From JACZXQ01 sp036986155 (lineage in GTDB: Bacteria; Gemmatimonadota; Gemmatimonadetes; Longimicrobiales; Gaopeijiaceae), in the NCBI GenBank assembly GCA_036986155.1, contig BTRA01000049.1, positions 1 to 20,317 on the forward strand: a DNA stretch of 20,317 nt, given 5' to 3'. Shown here piece by piece: positions 7,854 to 16,659 of the stretch. The translations under genes were made by a program, and so were the position numbers. The notes beneath the pieces are model-generated. The model ran no database searches and had not been told where the DNA came from. It saw only the letters and a program-made list of their open reading frames with translations. How positions within the stretch are numbered: position 1 is the stretch's first letter; each line of letters opens with the position of its first letter.

Positions 7854-9260
7854 CTAGGGCTCCTCCACCACGGCTCGAACGATCTCGAGCATCATGCGCG
7901 TACCCCGCTTCACGTTCTCCACCGTCACCCTCTCGTTGTTACCGTGTGCGCGAGGGAAGTCCTCCTGTGAAATGACCATGGGGAAGAACCCATAACTCAC
8001 GATGCCCAGGTCCCGGAAGAAGTGGCTGTCGGTGAACCCGGGCTGGACGAGGGGAAGCACGACAGCGTCGGGGAACCGATGGGTCACCCCTGCTTCGATG
8101 GCCCGGTACAGGTCCGTGTCAGTGGTGGATACCGCCGGAGAGAATCCCATTGTGCGCTCGATGTCGATATCCGGATCGTCGATGAGGGCGGTCAGTTCTT
8201 CGGTGAACGCCTCGGGGTCCTGGTCCGGCAGAAGCCGGCAGTCGAGCTGAGCGGTCGCCTCGGGCGGCACCACGTTGATCTTGGTACTCCCCTCCAGCAT
8301 CGTGATGGAACAGGTGTTCCGGATCAAAGGGTGAAGTGACGGATACGATTCCCGGAACTCCGCCAGGAGCGCCGGATCCCGGATGGTGGACGCCATGTCG
8401 GCGAACCGGCTCCGCCATGGCTCGTCCTCCAGGGGGGACATCTTCTTGAAGTTCGCGTCAACCACCGGGACGATGCGAGGCTCGAACGGATGCGTGCGGA
8501 TCCGCTCCAGGGCGGCCACCAGTCGGGTGACCGACGTGGCCGCCGCAGGCCATGCCCCGTGCCCGGGCTCGCCGTGGGCGACCAGCTTCAGCCATAGGGG
8601 CACCTTCTGTGTCACCTCGACCCCGAACCGTTCCTGCCCATCGGCCCCCCACCCGAACCCGCCCTCGTTCAGCAGCAGGCCCACATCCTCGAAGACCTCA
8701 GGCCGGTTCTCCACCAGCCAACCCGCTCCGTAGAGGCCGCCGGCCTCCTCGTCTGCCGTGGCCATGAAGATCACGTCTCGGTTCAGGGGCACGCCCGCGC
8801 GGTGGAGCGCCAGGAAGGTCTGCAGGTGCAGGATCCCGCCCGCCTTGGTGTCCATGGCCCCCCGGCCGTAGATGTAGCCGTCCCGGAGCTCTCCCGAGAG
8901 CGGGTCGGTGTCCCAGAAGCGTTCGTCGGCGGGGACCACGTCGCTGTGGTGGAGGAGCACCAGGGCCGGCTCGTCTCCTCCTTCCAGGCGCGCCCAGATG
9001 TTGCCCCGGCCCGGCGCGGACTCCGCGATCTCGTAGTCGATTCCCTCCGCCTCGAAGATGGCGGCGAAAAACTCGGCGGCCCGGATCTCGTTGCCCGGCG
9101 GGTTGATCGTGTTGATCCGGACGTATTCCCGGACTCGCTGGACGGCCTCGTTCGCGAGGGCATCGACATCGATGTCCTGGGCGCCGGAGACGCCGCTTGG
9201 AAGAACGCCGAGACCAAGGCTCAGTCCCAGGGCGACGAGGGCCCACGCTGGCTTCTTCAT
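7854..9260 (-). CDS. Exported M20-family metallopeptidase / amidohydrolase
   Basis: 468-residue zinc hydrolase of the M20/ArgE/PM20D1 type, which hydrolyses peptide or N-acyl-amino-acid bonds. Start ATG 9260 follows GGTGAGGGG and yields a clean Sec signal peptide (MKKPAWALVALGLSLGLG, cleavage near SGAQD); the open frame runs to 9314 but that extension has no signal logic. Family motifs: LLHHSDVVPAD with metal ligands H105 and D107, YGRGAMDTK with bridging D137, ADEEAGG with catalytic base E171 and ligand E172, a dimerisation insert in the middle, and late HGNNERVTVEN carrying the final His ligand. It lies 97 bases after the DUF5916 gene on the same strand and could be co-transcribed. Substrate unknown; periplasmic or secreted location is inferred. 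Confidence 0.92.
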   Translation of the reverse strand: MKKPAWALVALGLSLGLGVLPSGVSGAQDIDVDALANEAVQRVREYVRINTINPPGNEIRAAEFFAAIFEAEGIDYEIAESAPGRGNIWARLEGGDEPALVLLHHSDVVPADERFWDTDPLSGELRDGYIYGRGAMDTKAGGILHLQTFLALHRAGVPLNRDVIFMATADEEAGGLYGAGWLVENRPEVFEDVGLLLNEGGFGWGADGQERFGVEVTQKVPLWLKLVAHGEPGHGAWPAAATSVTRLVAALERIRTHPFEPRIVPVVDANFKKMSPLEDEPWRSRFADMASTIRDPALLAEFRESYPSLHPLIRNTCSITMLEGSTKINVVPPEATAQLDCRLLPDQDPEAFTEELTALIDDPDIDIERTMGFSPAVSTTDTDLYRAIEAGVTHRFPDAVVLPLVQPGFTDSHFFRDLGIVSYGFFPMVISQEDFPRAHGNNERVTVENVKRGTRMMLEIVRAVVEEP

Positions 9261-9319
9261 CCCCTCACCGTTCGCTGTTCGGGTTTGGCGGGAAGTCGCA
9301 AGGTAGAGCGGCACGTGGT

Positions 9320-9335
9320 GGGCGGAAAGCCGCCC
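9320..9335 (-). terminator. GC-rich hairpin between DUF5916 and M20 genes
   Basis: GGGCGG (9320-9325), AAAG loop, CCGCCC (9330-9335): a perfect 6-bp all-GC stem with a tetraloop, starting 22 bases past the DUF5916 stop. No T-tract follows on the minus strand, so it may be an RNA-processing or attenuation hairpin, not a full terminator. Confidence 0.3.
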
Positions 9336-9357
9336 GTGCCCATTGGGCGGTCGGTCC

Positions 9358-11361
9358 CTAGAACACCGCCGTCGCCTTCACGAACAGCGTGTTCCCCTGG
9401 TCCGAGCGCTCACCAAACCCCGCGGTCCCTCTTTGAAACGCGAGCTGCAGCGTCCCGAACGGCGGGAGGTACCGGTAGACGAACACGGCCTGGAGGTTGT
9501 TGCGGTCGATCGCCGAGTTCGTTTGGTAGAAGACGCGCAGCAAGAGGTCGTTCGTGAAGAAGTAGTTGGCCCTCACGACGTGAATCCATGTCGTCTCGAG
9601 GTCGGGGTCCGGATCGAGCTTCAGACGCTGCAGCTCGTACTCCAATGCGGACTCGGGCGTCGGCTTGTACCGCGCCCTCGCGGTGTAGAGCTTGAAATCC
9701 GAATCGAAGTTCCGGCCGAAGCGGTATCCCACCGCGACCGACTCGAAGGCGCGCGTGTTGTATCCGAGAGTCAACCCGGAATCACGGTTCCGGAAGTCCT
9801 TCTCGAATCGCTTGAACTCCTCGCTGTGAGCCACCTTGAGTGCCCACCGATTGCGGAGCTGGGTCTCCAGCGATTCATCGATCTGCCAGCTCCGGAGGAT
9901 TCCGGTCTGGCCCCAATAGATGTTGTAATTCGATTCATACGAGAGTCGCTCGAAGAAACCGGTCTCGAACCAGAGCGTCTTTTCCAGAGCCGAGTCCAGC
10001 TCGCGACGATCGTCGTCGCGGATGAAGCCCACCGCGTTCGCGTTGTCGGCGAATCGGGCCCCGAGGCTAGTGAAGCGCACGTGGAAATGGGCCGTCGGAG
10101 AGTCGAACGAGGGGCGGATGAAGAACGCCGTCGAGCCCTCGCCGAACTGCCCGTAGCTTTCGACGGCCTGGGCCGTCAAGCCGAGCGTCTGCGTGAAGAA
10201 GAGGGTCGCATCCACGCTCACGGACCCCTGGCTCCGGCCGTCGGCTTCCCGGCCGGCCCACGTGACTCCGACGCTGGAGCGTCCCAGGTCACGCTGAACG
10301 CGGCCCACACCGAAGAATGCGCCCGTCACACTCCCGGCCTCCTCGGTGCCCGCGCCGAGGAAGGCCAGCGTCCAGGGACCCTGCTTGCCCATCACCTTGC
10401 CGCCACCCTTGATATCGGAGATGCGCCGCGTGTAGAAGGTCCGAATGCGCTGGCGGAAGAGCTCGCTACCCTCAAGGAAGAACGGGCGCTTCTCCCGGAG
10501 CCGGAGCTCGAATCGGCTGAGGTTGATCTGCTCCTGGTCGGCCTCGATGGTGGCGAAGTCGGGATTGACCGTGCCGTCGAAGGCGAGCTCGGAGGAGAGT
10601 TGATATCGGAGGTCGGCGCCCCCGTCCCAGGCCGTCTCCTCCCCCTCCTGCACTCGCGACACACCGTAGGCGATGACTTGAGCCCGGCGTTGCGGAGTGG
10701 GCAGATCGAGCCCCGAAAGCTCACCGGCCTGAGAGATCCGAAAGCGGTTCTCGAGGGGGCCGGCCCAGAAGCTCAGCTCCAGGTTTTGCCGGCGGCTTCG
10801 GCCCACGTTGATGCCCCATGTCCGGCCTTCACCCGACGAGTACCGAACGGAGGAGAGCGGAATCGCCATCTCAGCCTCCCATCCCCACGCGGTGCGCCGG
10901 CTGGCGGAGAGCCAACTCTCGTCCCATGAGTAGTCCACCGTGCGACCGTCCCTCGCGATTCGCCCGTCGCTCTGCGTTCCGAGAGGGTTCGTGATGAAGA
11001 GGTACGCCGACTGCCGGTCGCGATGCGTATCGAGTAGAAGGATGACCGAGTCGTCCGTGAGCAGGTTGGCATCCCGGCGGGTGAGTTGCGCCGTGATGCC
11101 CCCCGACTCCCAAACCTGGAACGCCACGTAGACCGCCGAGCTGTCGTAGGTGACGAGCACGCGCGTGCGCTCGGTAGCGGGGGCTCCGCGCTGAGGCTCG
11201 AACTGAATGAGGCTCTCGACCGTGTCGGCGTTCGCCCACTCGGCCTCGCCGACGTCCCCGTCGATCACCGGGGGAGCCTGTGTCCTCCGGGCGTCGAGTC
11301 GTGGCGGGCCCTGGGCCGCGACGCCCGAGGGGGCCACCGCTAGCGCCGACAGGGCTGCCAT
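9358..11361 (-). CDS. DUF5916 protein: CBM9-like domain plus outer-membrane barrel
   Basis: 667-residue protein of the DUF5916 family, common in Gemmatimonadota, Acidobacteriota and Bacteroidota. N-terminal residues about 20-210 form a carbohydrate-binding-module-9-like beta-sandwich (PPVIDGDVGEAEWANAD, YVAFQVWES, RDANLLTDDSVILLLDTH, WEAEMAIPLSSVRY). The family hallmark follows: VNPDFATIEADQEQINLSRF and LREKRPFFLEGSELF, then YTRRI. The remaining ~350 residues are alternating aromatic beta-strands ending in Phe (VKATAVF), as expected of an outer-membrane beta-barrel. Role unknown; surface glycan or ligand handling is often guessed. The ATG at 11361 gives only a short, uncharged signal (AALSALAVAPSGVAAQ) with no near Shine-Dalgarno, and the in-frame upstream codons look like a signal n-region; see findings. 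Confidence 0.88.
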   Translation of the reverse strand: MAALSALAVAPSGVAAQGPPRLDARRTQAPPVIDGDVGEAEWANADTVESLIQFEPQRGAPATERTRVLVTYDSSAVYVAFQVWESGGITAQLTRRDANLLTDDSVILLLDTHRDRQSAYLFITNPLGTQSDGRIARDGRTVDYSWDESWLSASRRTAWGWEAEMAIPLSSVRYSSGEGRTWGINVGRSRRQNLELSFWAGPLENRFRISQAGELSGLDLPTPQRRAQVIAYGVSRVQEGEETAWDGGADLRYQLSSELAFDGTVNPDFATIEADQEQINLSRFELRLREKRPFFLEGSELFRQRIRTFYTRRISDIKGGGKVMGKQGPWTLAFLGAGTEEAGSVTGAFFGVGRVQRDLGRSSVGVTWAGREADGRSQGSVSVDATLFFTQTLGLTAQAVESYGQFGEGSTAFFIRPSFDSPTAHFHVRFTSLGARFADNANAVGFIRDDDRRELDSALEKTLWFETGFFERLSYESNYNIYWGQTGILRSWQIDESLETQLRNRWALKVAHSEEFKRFEKDFRNRDSGLTLGYNTRAFESVAVGYRFGRNFDSDFKLYTARARYKPTPESALEYELQRLKLDPDPDLETTWIHVVRANYFFTNDLLLRVFYQTNSAIDRNNLQAVFVYRYLPPFGTLQLAFQRGTAGFGERSDQGNTLFVKATAVF

Positions 11362-11644
11362 TAGGCCGGCGGCAGTCGCGGTCCTGAGGAAAGACGTGGC
11401 TCGAGGTGGAATCGGACGTATCCTGACTTGGTCATCCGCGCTTGGATCAGGGGCGCCGTGGAGGGCAGATGAGGAAATCTAAGCGGTGCGGGCGAGCGAA
11501 TCCACGTTGGGATGGGCATCACTCGAGCCTGGGACTACGTCGTCTCTGGGTCCGATGTGGTCATTGCTCCATGCTCGGACGGCCCGTACTCTGACTGACC
11601 CCCCCCACGTTTAGAGTGTGACTTCCCCGACTAAGAGGGCCCCT
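11362..11644. promoter_or_regulatory. Divergent intergenic region between DUF5916 and CSLREA genes
   Basis: 283 bases between divergent start codons. It ends with AGAGG six bases before the CSLREA-protein ATG (11645). A run of eight C lies at 11599-11606. I found no promoter pair better than three matches per hexamer and no strong palindrome. An in-frame GTG at 11618 could extend the CSLREA protein by nine residues but would place Pro and Lys/Arg residues ahead of a normal signal peptide. Confidence 0.35.
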
Positions 11645-14600
11645 ATGAGAGTTGCGTCCTTCCGAGAGTGCGTCCTCGCGGGGTTGGCTACGCTGGCGTT
11701 GGCTCAACCCGTTTTCGCTCGCGACACCTTCGTGGTCAACACCAGTGATGACCGTGGGGGCGACAGCTATCGGCAGGACCGGATCTGCGACACACGCAAC
11801 GACCCCACTGCGAGTCCACCGCGGGCGCCGAGCGGCGTGTGCACGCTTCGAGCGGCCATCGAGCAGGCCAATTGGACTCCGGGGCGCGACACGATTCTCG
11901 TCCGAACGGCCATTCTGACCGTGACCACGATTCCGCTTCCCACGGTTACCGGCGAAATCGTGATCCTGCCGGTGGGCACAACGCGCACCGTGCTCGACGG
12001 CTCTCAGGTCGGGACGGTGGGCGACGGCCTCGCGCTCCGTGGTGGAAACTCCGAGGTACGCAACTTCGTGATTCGTCGGTTCGACGGCGACGGAATCTCG
12101 CTCTCGAGGGGCGGGGGAAACACGCTCGCGAACCTCGATGTGCGGGACAATCGCGGCGACGGCATCCAGATCAATAACTCGGCGAACAACCAAATCGGCG
12201 GGCGGGCTCCCCGCCGCAGCAACCTGATCATCGGAAACTTCCGTGCGGGAATCAGGATCGTCGGGGCAGGATCTACCGGTAACACGATCGAGGGCAACTT
12301 CATCGGCACCAACCGGGCCGGCACCACCATGTCCGGGAACCAGGACGGCGTCGTCATCGTCAATGCTGCGAACAACGTGATCGGTGGCACCACGCGTGAC
12401 CTGCGAAACATCATTTCGGGAAATCGGGGCAACGGAGTGTGGATCACCGGTGCCACGTCCCGGCTGAACATCATCATCGGCAACCTGATCGGGCTAGGCA
12501 GCAACGGGCTCCTTCGCCTGAGCAATACGCAGGACGGCATCCACATCTCCGACGGAGCCATGAACCGCATCGGCGGCGCGGCCGCCGCGCATCGCAACGT
12601 CGTTTCCGGCAACGGGGGTGACGGCATCCAGATCCAGCGGGCGGCCGCCGACAGCAACGAGGTTCGAGGAAACTACATCGGCACGGATTCCACGGGCCTG
12701 ACGGCAGTACCCAACGTCGGGATGGGGATCTTCATCACGGGAGCATCTTCGACGTTCATCGGCGGCACCGCTCAGGGTGAGCGGAACGTCATCTCGGGGA
12801 ATGGCAGTTTCGGGATTTCGGTGCAGGGCGCGGGCTCCGATCACACCATCATCGAGAACAATCTGATCGGCCTGGCAGCCAACGGGAACGATCCCCTGGG
12901 AAATGGGGACGACGGTGTATTCCTCACAAGCAGCGCAGACAACGTCATCGGAGGAACGAACGATTTCAGCCTGGGCGTGCGCCGCGGCAACGTCATCAGC
13001 AACAACCGTGGTGACGGCATCCAGATCGATGGGACCAGCTCGCAACGCAACCAGATCCTGGGCAATTACATCGGGACGAACGAGGTCGGTAGCACCGCCC
13101 GAGCGAACACCGGAAACGGCATCTTCGTTTCGAACGCCCCCAACAACACCATCGGGGGCGCGCTCAACCCGAGCGCGGGGCTGTCGCCGGGGAACGTGAT
13201 CGCGGCGAACGGTGGGGACGGGATCGAAATCGCCAGGCTTGGTGCCACCAACAACGAAATCCTCGGCAATCTCATCGGCGTGGATGCCGGTGGATTGATC
13301 GACATGGGCAACACGGGGATGGGCGTGCTGATCAGCAATGCGCCCGGGAACACGGTCGGAGGGGAGAATCAGCCCGCACTCAACCTGATCCGAAGGAACG
13401 TCATCTCCGGAAACGAGCTCGATGGGATCCAGATCAGAGGGCCGACGGCTCGCGACAACAAGATCCTCGGCAACTACATCGGTCTCGACCAGACCGGCCG
13501 TTCCCTCCCGCAAGGGACCCCGGCCCTCCCGGCCGGCCAGCGCGACGGCGTCTTCATCAGCAGAGCGCCCGACAATACGGTCGGGGGCCCGACCGCCGGG
13601 TTCCGCAACGTCATAGCGGGCAACGCGGGCCGAGGCGTCACGATTTCCGGGTCGGACGCCTCCGGGAATACGGTTGTGGGGAACTACATCGGCACGGACG
13701 AGGCGGGTGTGCAGGCGATCGGCAACGGCGGTGCCGGCGTCTTGATCAATCAGGCGGACAGCAACAGGGTGGGCGCCGCGACCGCGCGCCCGGGTGAGGG
13801 TCCCGGGAATGTCATCTCCGGGAATTGGACCAGCCGCCGCCGAACCGCACCCTTCGCGAGCCCGGTGGGCGGGGCCGTCCACATCCAGGGCGATACGGCG
13901 CAGGGCAACCTGGTGCAGGGCAACTTGATCGGCCTCCAGTCCGACGGCACCTCCGCTCTCCCCAATCGATCCGCTGGGGTTCTGATCACGGGCAATGCGG
14001 CGCACAACTCCATCGGGGGGACCGCGGCGAACCTCGCCAACCGAATCGCTCACAACCTCCGCGGCGGCGTCATCGTCGAGTCGGGCATCGGCAACAGCAT
14101 TCTGTCGAATTCCATGCGCGGCAACACGGTGGCCGCGATCGCGGGCGTGGTACCTCGGCCGCTCGGGATCGACCTGGTGCGCGACGGGCTCACCGCCAAC
14201 GACCGGCTGGACCGGGATGGTGGCGCCAACGATCGACAGAACTTCCCGGAGGTGCTTTCGGACCGGCAGGGTGCGCCCCACGTCGACCTGAGGCTGCGCA
14301 GTCTGCCGAGCATGCTCTACGACGTACAGCTCTTCTCGAGTCGGACGGCCCATCCGACCGGGTTCGGCGAGGGCGATTCCCTCCTCGCCACCCAGCGGGT
14401 GACCACCGACGCCAACGGGCAGGCGGAATTCCGGATCGCGACTCCCTACGTGGCAGGCCAATTCCTGACCGCGACCGCAACCGACACGACCCGGAGCACG
14501 TCTGAGTTCGCCTGCGTGGCGGGCTCGATCGACTTGGACGTCGACAGTGACAACACCAGCAGCTTCGTGGCGACCGGGCCTCCAAACACGGCCAACTACG

Positions 14601-16276
14601 GTCCCGCGCGCAACACCGCCGAAGATCAGATGGAGAACGACACCCTCTTTCCCGGTCGCTTCGTGCTCGTCAATGACGGGGATGACGACGCCAACGGGAT
14701 CGCCGACTGGCGCGACGGATTCGGGGCGGCCGCGAACGCCCAGGAGCGGGACTTCGTGCGCGTGACCCTCGAGATCGCCCGACCGGTCGACCTGGCACTG
14801 GCTCGCGTCCGGTTCTCGTATGCGAGGTCCGACCCCCGAGCGCCCGCCGGGGCCGGCGCGCCCCCAGCGGGGACGTTGCGCATCTGGACCCGGGCGGGGA
14901 ATCGACTACGGCAGCCCGCTGCGGTCCCCGGGGGGCACTTCGTCGATACGCTGGCGGCCTACACCCCCGCCGACCTCGGCGTAGGCGCGAGTCGGGAGGC
15001 CGTACTCTGGGTCGAGGCCGTGCGTCCCAGCACGCGCCGCGGCGGAAACCAGATCATAGTGTCGATGGATCCCGATGGGCCCGCGGCCGCTTCGGCGGGG
15101 TTCGACTGTACCGACATCGCCCGTGTCTCGGCCGTGTCCTTGCAGACGCTGGCCGGCGTGGGTGCACCACCCGCCGCGAATCGACCCCTGCCGCTCGGTG
15201 AGGCCCACGGCGTCAGTAACTACGTGACCACCAACACACTCCCGGCCGCAGCAGTCTTTGCCGCCGGCAATGCGGACCCCGAGAACTTCAGGCTCGAGGT
15301 GATCGACCCGAATGCAGTCCCGGCGCGCGACTCCGTGCGAGTGGAGGTGATTCGCGGCAACCGCACGATCCGAGGGCCGTTCACGTATGGGCTCACGTCC
15401 AGGTTGGCGGATACACTGAGGACCATCTACATACGGCCCGTGTCCGACACCGTCGACGATGCCGTCCCGGTCCCTGCCGATCCGAGGCAACAAACCGTCT
15501 GGGTGTCGCTCGGCGACACGGTGCGGACCACCTACGTGCCTCTTGGAGGCAGCGTCCGCGGCCTGACGAAAGACCGCCTGGTCGCACGACCCGTCGCGGA
15601 CAACAACAACACCCTGAACGAGCGGTTGCATGATATCCGTAGACTGAGATTGAACGTGATCGTGTTCCGGAACGCGGCGGGTACCGCCCCCGTGGCGACC
15701 CGGGCAGCCGTCGACAGCGCGATGGACGTCATAGGTGAGAGGATGGCGCAAGCCGGGATCCAGATCGACGTGAGAGGTGTGAACATGGGCGGAGCCGGAA
15801 GCCCCGGAGTCGCGCTTCCCGTGGGTGCAGGGATCGCCTGGGGTGACGGCTTCGATGCCGTCACAGCGGTGGTCGGTGGCGCACTTCATGCCGAAGAAGC
15901 GGCGATCTTCGCGCTCAAGGACGCGGACGTCAACTCGATCGATATCTTCTTCACGCCGGACCTCTCGGCGGCCGCGCAAGCCCTCGTCGGCGCGAGGGCC
16001 CGATCCTACCCGGCGTTCCTTGCGAGCCCGAACCCCAGCTTCCGAAACAACGTCGTGGCCACAGCTCACCGCGGCCCGTTGTCCCTCGGCCACGAAGTCA
16101 TGCACATCCTGTTGAACGCCGGACATCGAGGCGGCGAGCCCGCGACCTCGTTGTTCAGGGGAGGCACTACCTTGAACATCGTGGGGGGTACCAAGCGTAT
16201 CGGGCCCTATCCGGGCGCCGGCGTAGCGAATGCGGATGTGACCACCATCCGCAGGGTGGCGGAGATCCTACCATGA
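11645..16276 (+). CDS. CSLREA / parallel beta-helix secreted protein with C-terminal HExxH zincin-like domain
   Basis: 1543 residues from ATG 11645 (AGAGG six bases upstream). Signal peptide 1-25, cleavage VFA-RD. Residues 26-72 match the CSLREA domain (FVVNTSDD through C66-TLRAAIEQANW), an N-terminal module of large exported proteins. Residues about 115-850 are a right-handed parallel beta-helix of some ten modules, each with NxIGG, RNVISGN, GDGIQI and GNYIGTD-type rungs. A C957 module follows, then an acidic NDGDDDANGIADWRDG loop (1010-1025) that may bind calcium. The last ~210 residues (about 1335-1543) look like a zinc protease: LNVIVFRNAAG, IGERMAQAGIQIDV, and H1483-E1484-V-M-H1487 with H1494 in LLNAGH. 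Possible roles are polysaccharide binding or lysis, adhesion, or self-processing. The stop overlaps the next gene in ATGA. Confidence 0.85.
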   Translation: MRVASFRECVLAGLATLALAQPVFARDTFVVNTSDDRGGDSYRQDRICDTRNDPTASPPRAPSGVCTLRAAIEQANWTPGRDTILVRTAILTVTTIPLPTVTGEIVILPVGTTRTVLDGSQVGTVGDGLALRGGNSEVRNFVIRRFDGDGISLSRGGGNTLANLDVRDNRGDGIQINNSANNQIGGRAPRRSNLIIGNFRAGIRIVGAGSTGNTIEGNFIGTNRAGTTMSGNQDGVVIVNAANNVIGGTTRDLRNIISGNRGNGVWITGATSRLNIIIGNLIGLGSNGLLRLSNTQDGIHISDGAMNRIGGAAAAHRNVVSGNGGDGIQIQRAAADSNEVRGNYIGTDSTGLTAVPNVGMGIFITGASSTFIGGTAQGERNVISGNGSFGISVQGAGSDHTIIENNLIGLAANGNDPLGNGDDGVFLTSSADNVIGGTNDFSLGVRRGNVISNNRGDGIQIDGTSSQRNQILGNYIGTNEVGSTARANTGNGIFVSNAPNNTIGGALNPSAGLSPGNVIAANGGDGIEIARLGATNNEILGNLIGVDAGGLIDMGNTGMGVLISNAPGNTVGGENQPALNLIRRNVISGNELDGIQIRGPTARDNKILGNYIGLDQTGRSLPQGTPALPAGQRDGVFISRAPDNTVGGPTAGFRNVIAGNAGRGVTISGSDASGNTVVGNYIGTDEAGVQAIGNGGAGVLINQADSNRVGAATARPGEGPGNVISGNWTSRRRTAPFASPVGGAVHIQGDTAQGNLVQGNLIGLQSDGTSALPNRSAGVLITGNAAHNSIGGTAANLANRIAHNLRGGVIVESGIGNSILSNSMRGNTVAAIAGVVPRPLGIDLVRDGLTANDRLDRDGGANDRQNFPEVLSDRQGAPHVDLRLRSLPSMLYDVQLFSSRTAHPTGFGEGDSLLATQRVTTDANGQAEFRIATPYVAGQFLTATATDTTRSTSEFACVAGSIDLDVDSDNTSSFVATGPPNTANYGPARNTAEDQMENDTLFPGRFVLVNDGDDDANGIADWRDGFGAAANAQERDFVRVTLEIARPVDLALARVRFSYARSDPRAPAGAGAPPAGTLRIWTRAGNRLRQPAAVPGGHFVDTLAAYTPADLGVGASREAVLWVEAVRPSTRRGGNQIIVSMDPDGPAAASAGFDCTDIARVSAVSLQTLAGVGAPPAANRPLPLGEAHGVSNYVTTNTLPAAAVFAAGNADPENFRLEVIDPNAVPARDSVRVEVIRGNRTIRGPFTYGLTSRLADTLRTIYIRPVSDTVDDAVPVPADPRQQTVWVSLGDTVRTTYVPLGGSVRGLTKDRLVARPVADNNNTLNERLHDIRRLRLNVIVFRNAAGTAPVATRAAVDSAMDVIGERMAQAGIQIDVRGVNMGGAGSPGVALPVGAGIAWGDGFDAVTAVVGGALHAEEAAIFALKDADVNSIDIFFTPDLSAAAQALVGARARSYPAFLASPNPSFRNNVVATAHRGPLSLGHEVMHILLNAGHRGGEPATSLFRGGTTLNIVGGTKRIGPYPGAGVANADVTTIRRVAEILP

Positions 16277-16659
16277 GGATTCGAGCGATGGAACGCATGA
16301 AGGTCCGAAGCCCGTGGGCGTGTCTGAGCGCTCTTCTCGTCATCGCCGCAAGCGCCTGCGCGTCAGCGGGAGGGGGCCCGGCAGTCCAAGCACTGAGCCA
16401 GAGGTATACCGTGCGCATCGAACGAGGCTTGACCAGCGCGGACATCTCCGACTCGGTGTTCGCGATGAACGCGCTCATGGCCGAATGGGACCCCGTGGGG
16501 AGCCCGATGCGGGACGTCCTCACGATCGTGGGCACCCCGACCGAGTCCACCCCGGACACCCTCCTCTACCGCTTCGATTCGGGATTCGGAGGCTGGGAGT
16601 GGATCTTCGCTCTGGCCTCCGACCGAGTGACGGGCGTGGAGAAGCGTTCCCTGGAGTGA
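16273..16659 (+). CDS. Small lipoprotein, BamE/SmpA-like fold, coupled to the CSLREA protein
   Basis: 128 residues. The ATG overlaps the previous stop (ATGA, 16273-16276) and has GGAG eight bases upstream, so translation is likely coupled; ATGs at 16288 and 16297 are alternatives that keep the signal. A basic n-region, hydrophobic core and lipobox AASAC place the lipidated residue at Cys29. The C-terminal half, MRDVLTIVGTPTESTPD, LLYRFDSGFGGWEWIFAL and RVTGVEKRSLE, has the pattern of BamE/SmpA-like two-helix, three-strand domains (helix, lGtPt turn, W/Y strand, Grv strand). The family link is a pattern judgement. Tight coupling to a huge exported protein suggests a periplasmic partner or a role in its outer-membrane assembly. 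Confidence 0.75.
   Translation: MRIRAMERMKVRSPWACLSALLVIAASACASAGGGPAVQALSQRYTVRIERGLTSADISDSVFAMNALMAEWDPVGSPMRDVLTIVGTPTESTPDTLLYRFDSGFGGWEWIFALASDRVTGVEKRSLE

Noticed and set aside
9343..10929. Plus-strand frame of 528 codons
   Set aside because: Complement of the DUF5916 gene, which has the family hallmark motifs; this frame is Val/Glu/Leu-rich without domains.
12494..14461. Minus-strand frame of 655 codons opposite the beta-helix
   Set aside because: The periodic Asp/Val-rich text mirrors the repeats of the sense gene; it has no start signal, and the sense strand has a signal peptide and CSLREA motif.
14906..16126. 406-codon minus-strand frame opposite the zincin-like end of the CSLREA protein
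   Set aside because: His/Arg/Asp/Gly-rich antisense frame with no recognisable motif; the sense strand has an HExxH active-site pattern in a coherent domain.
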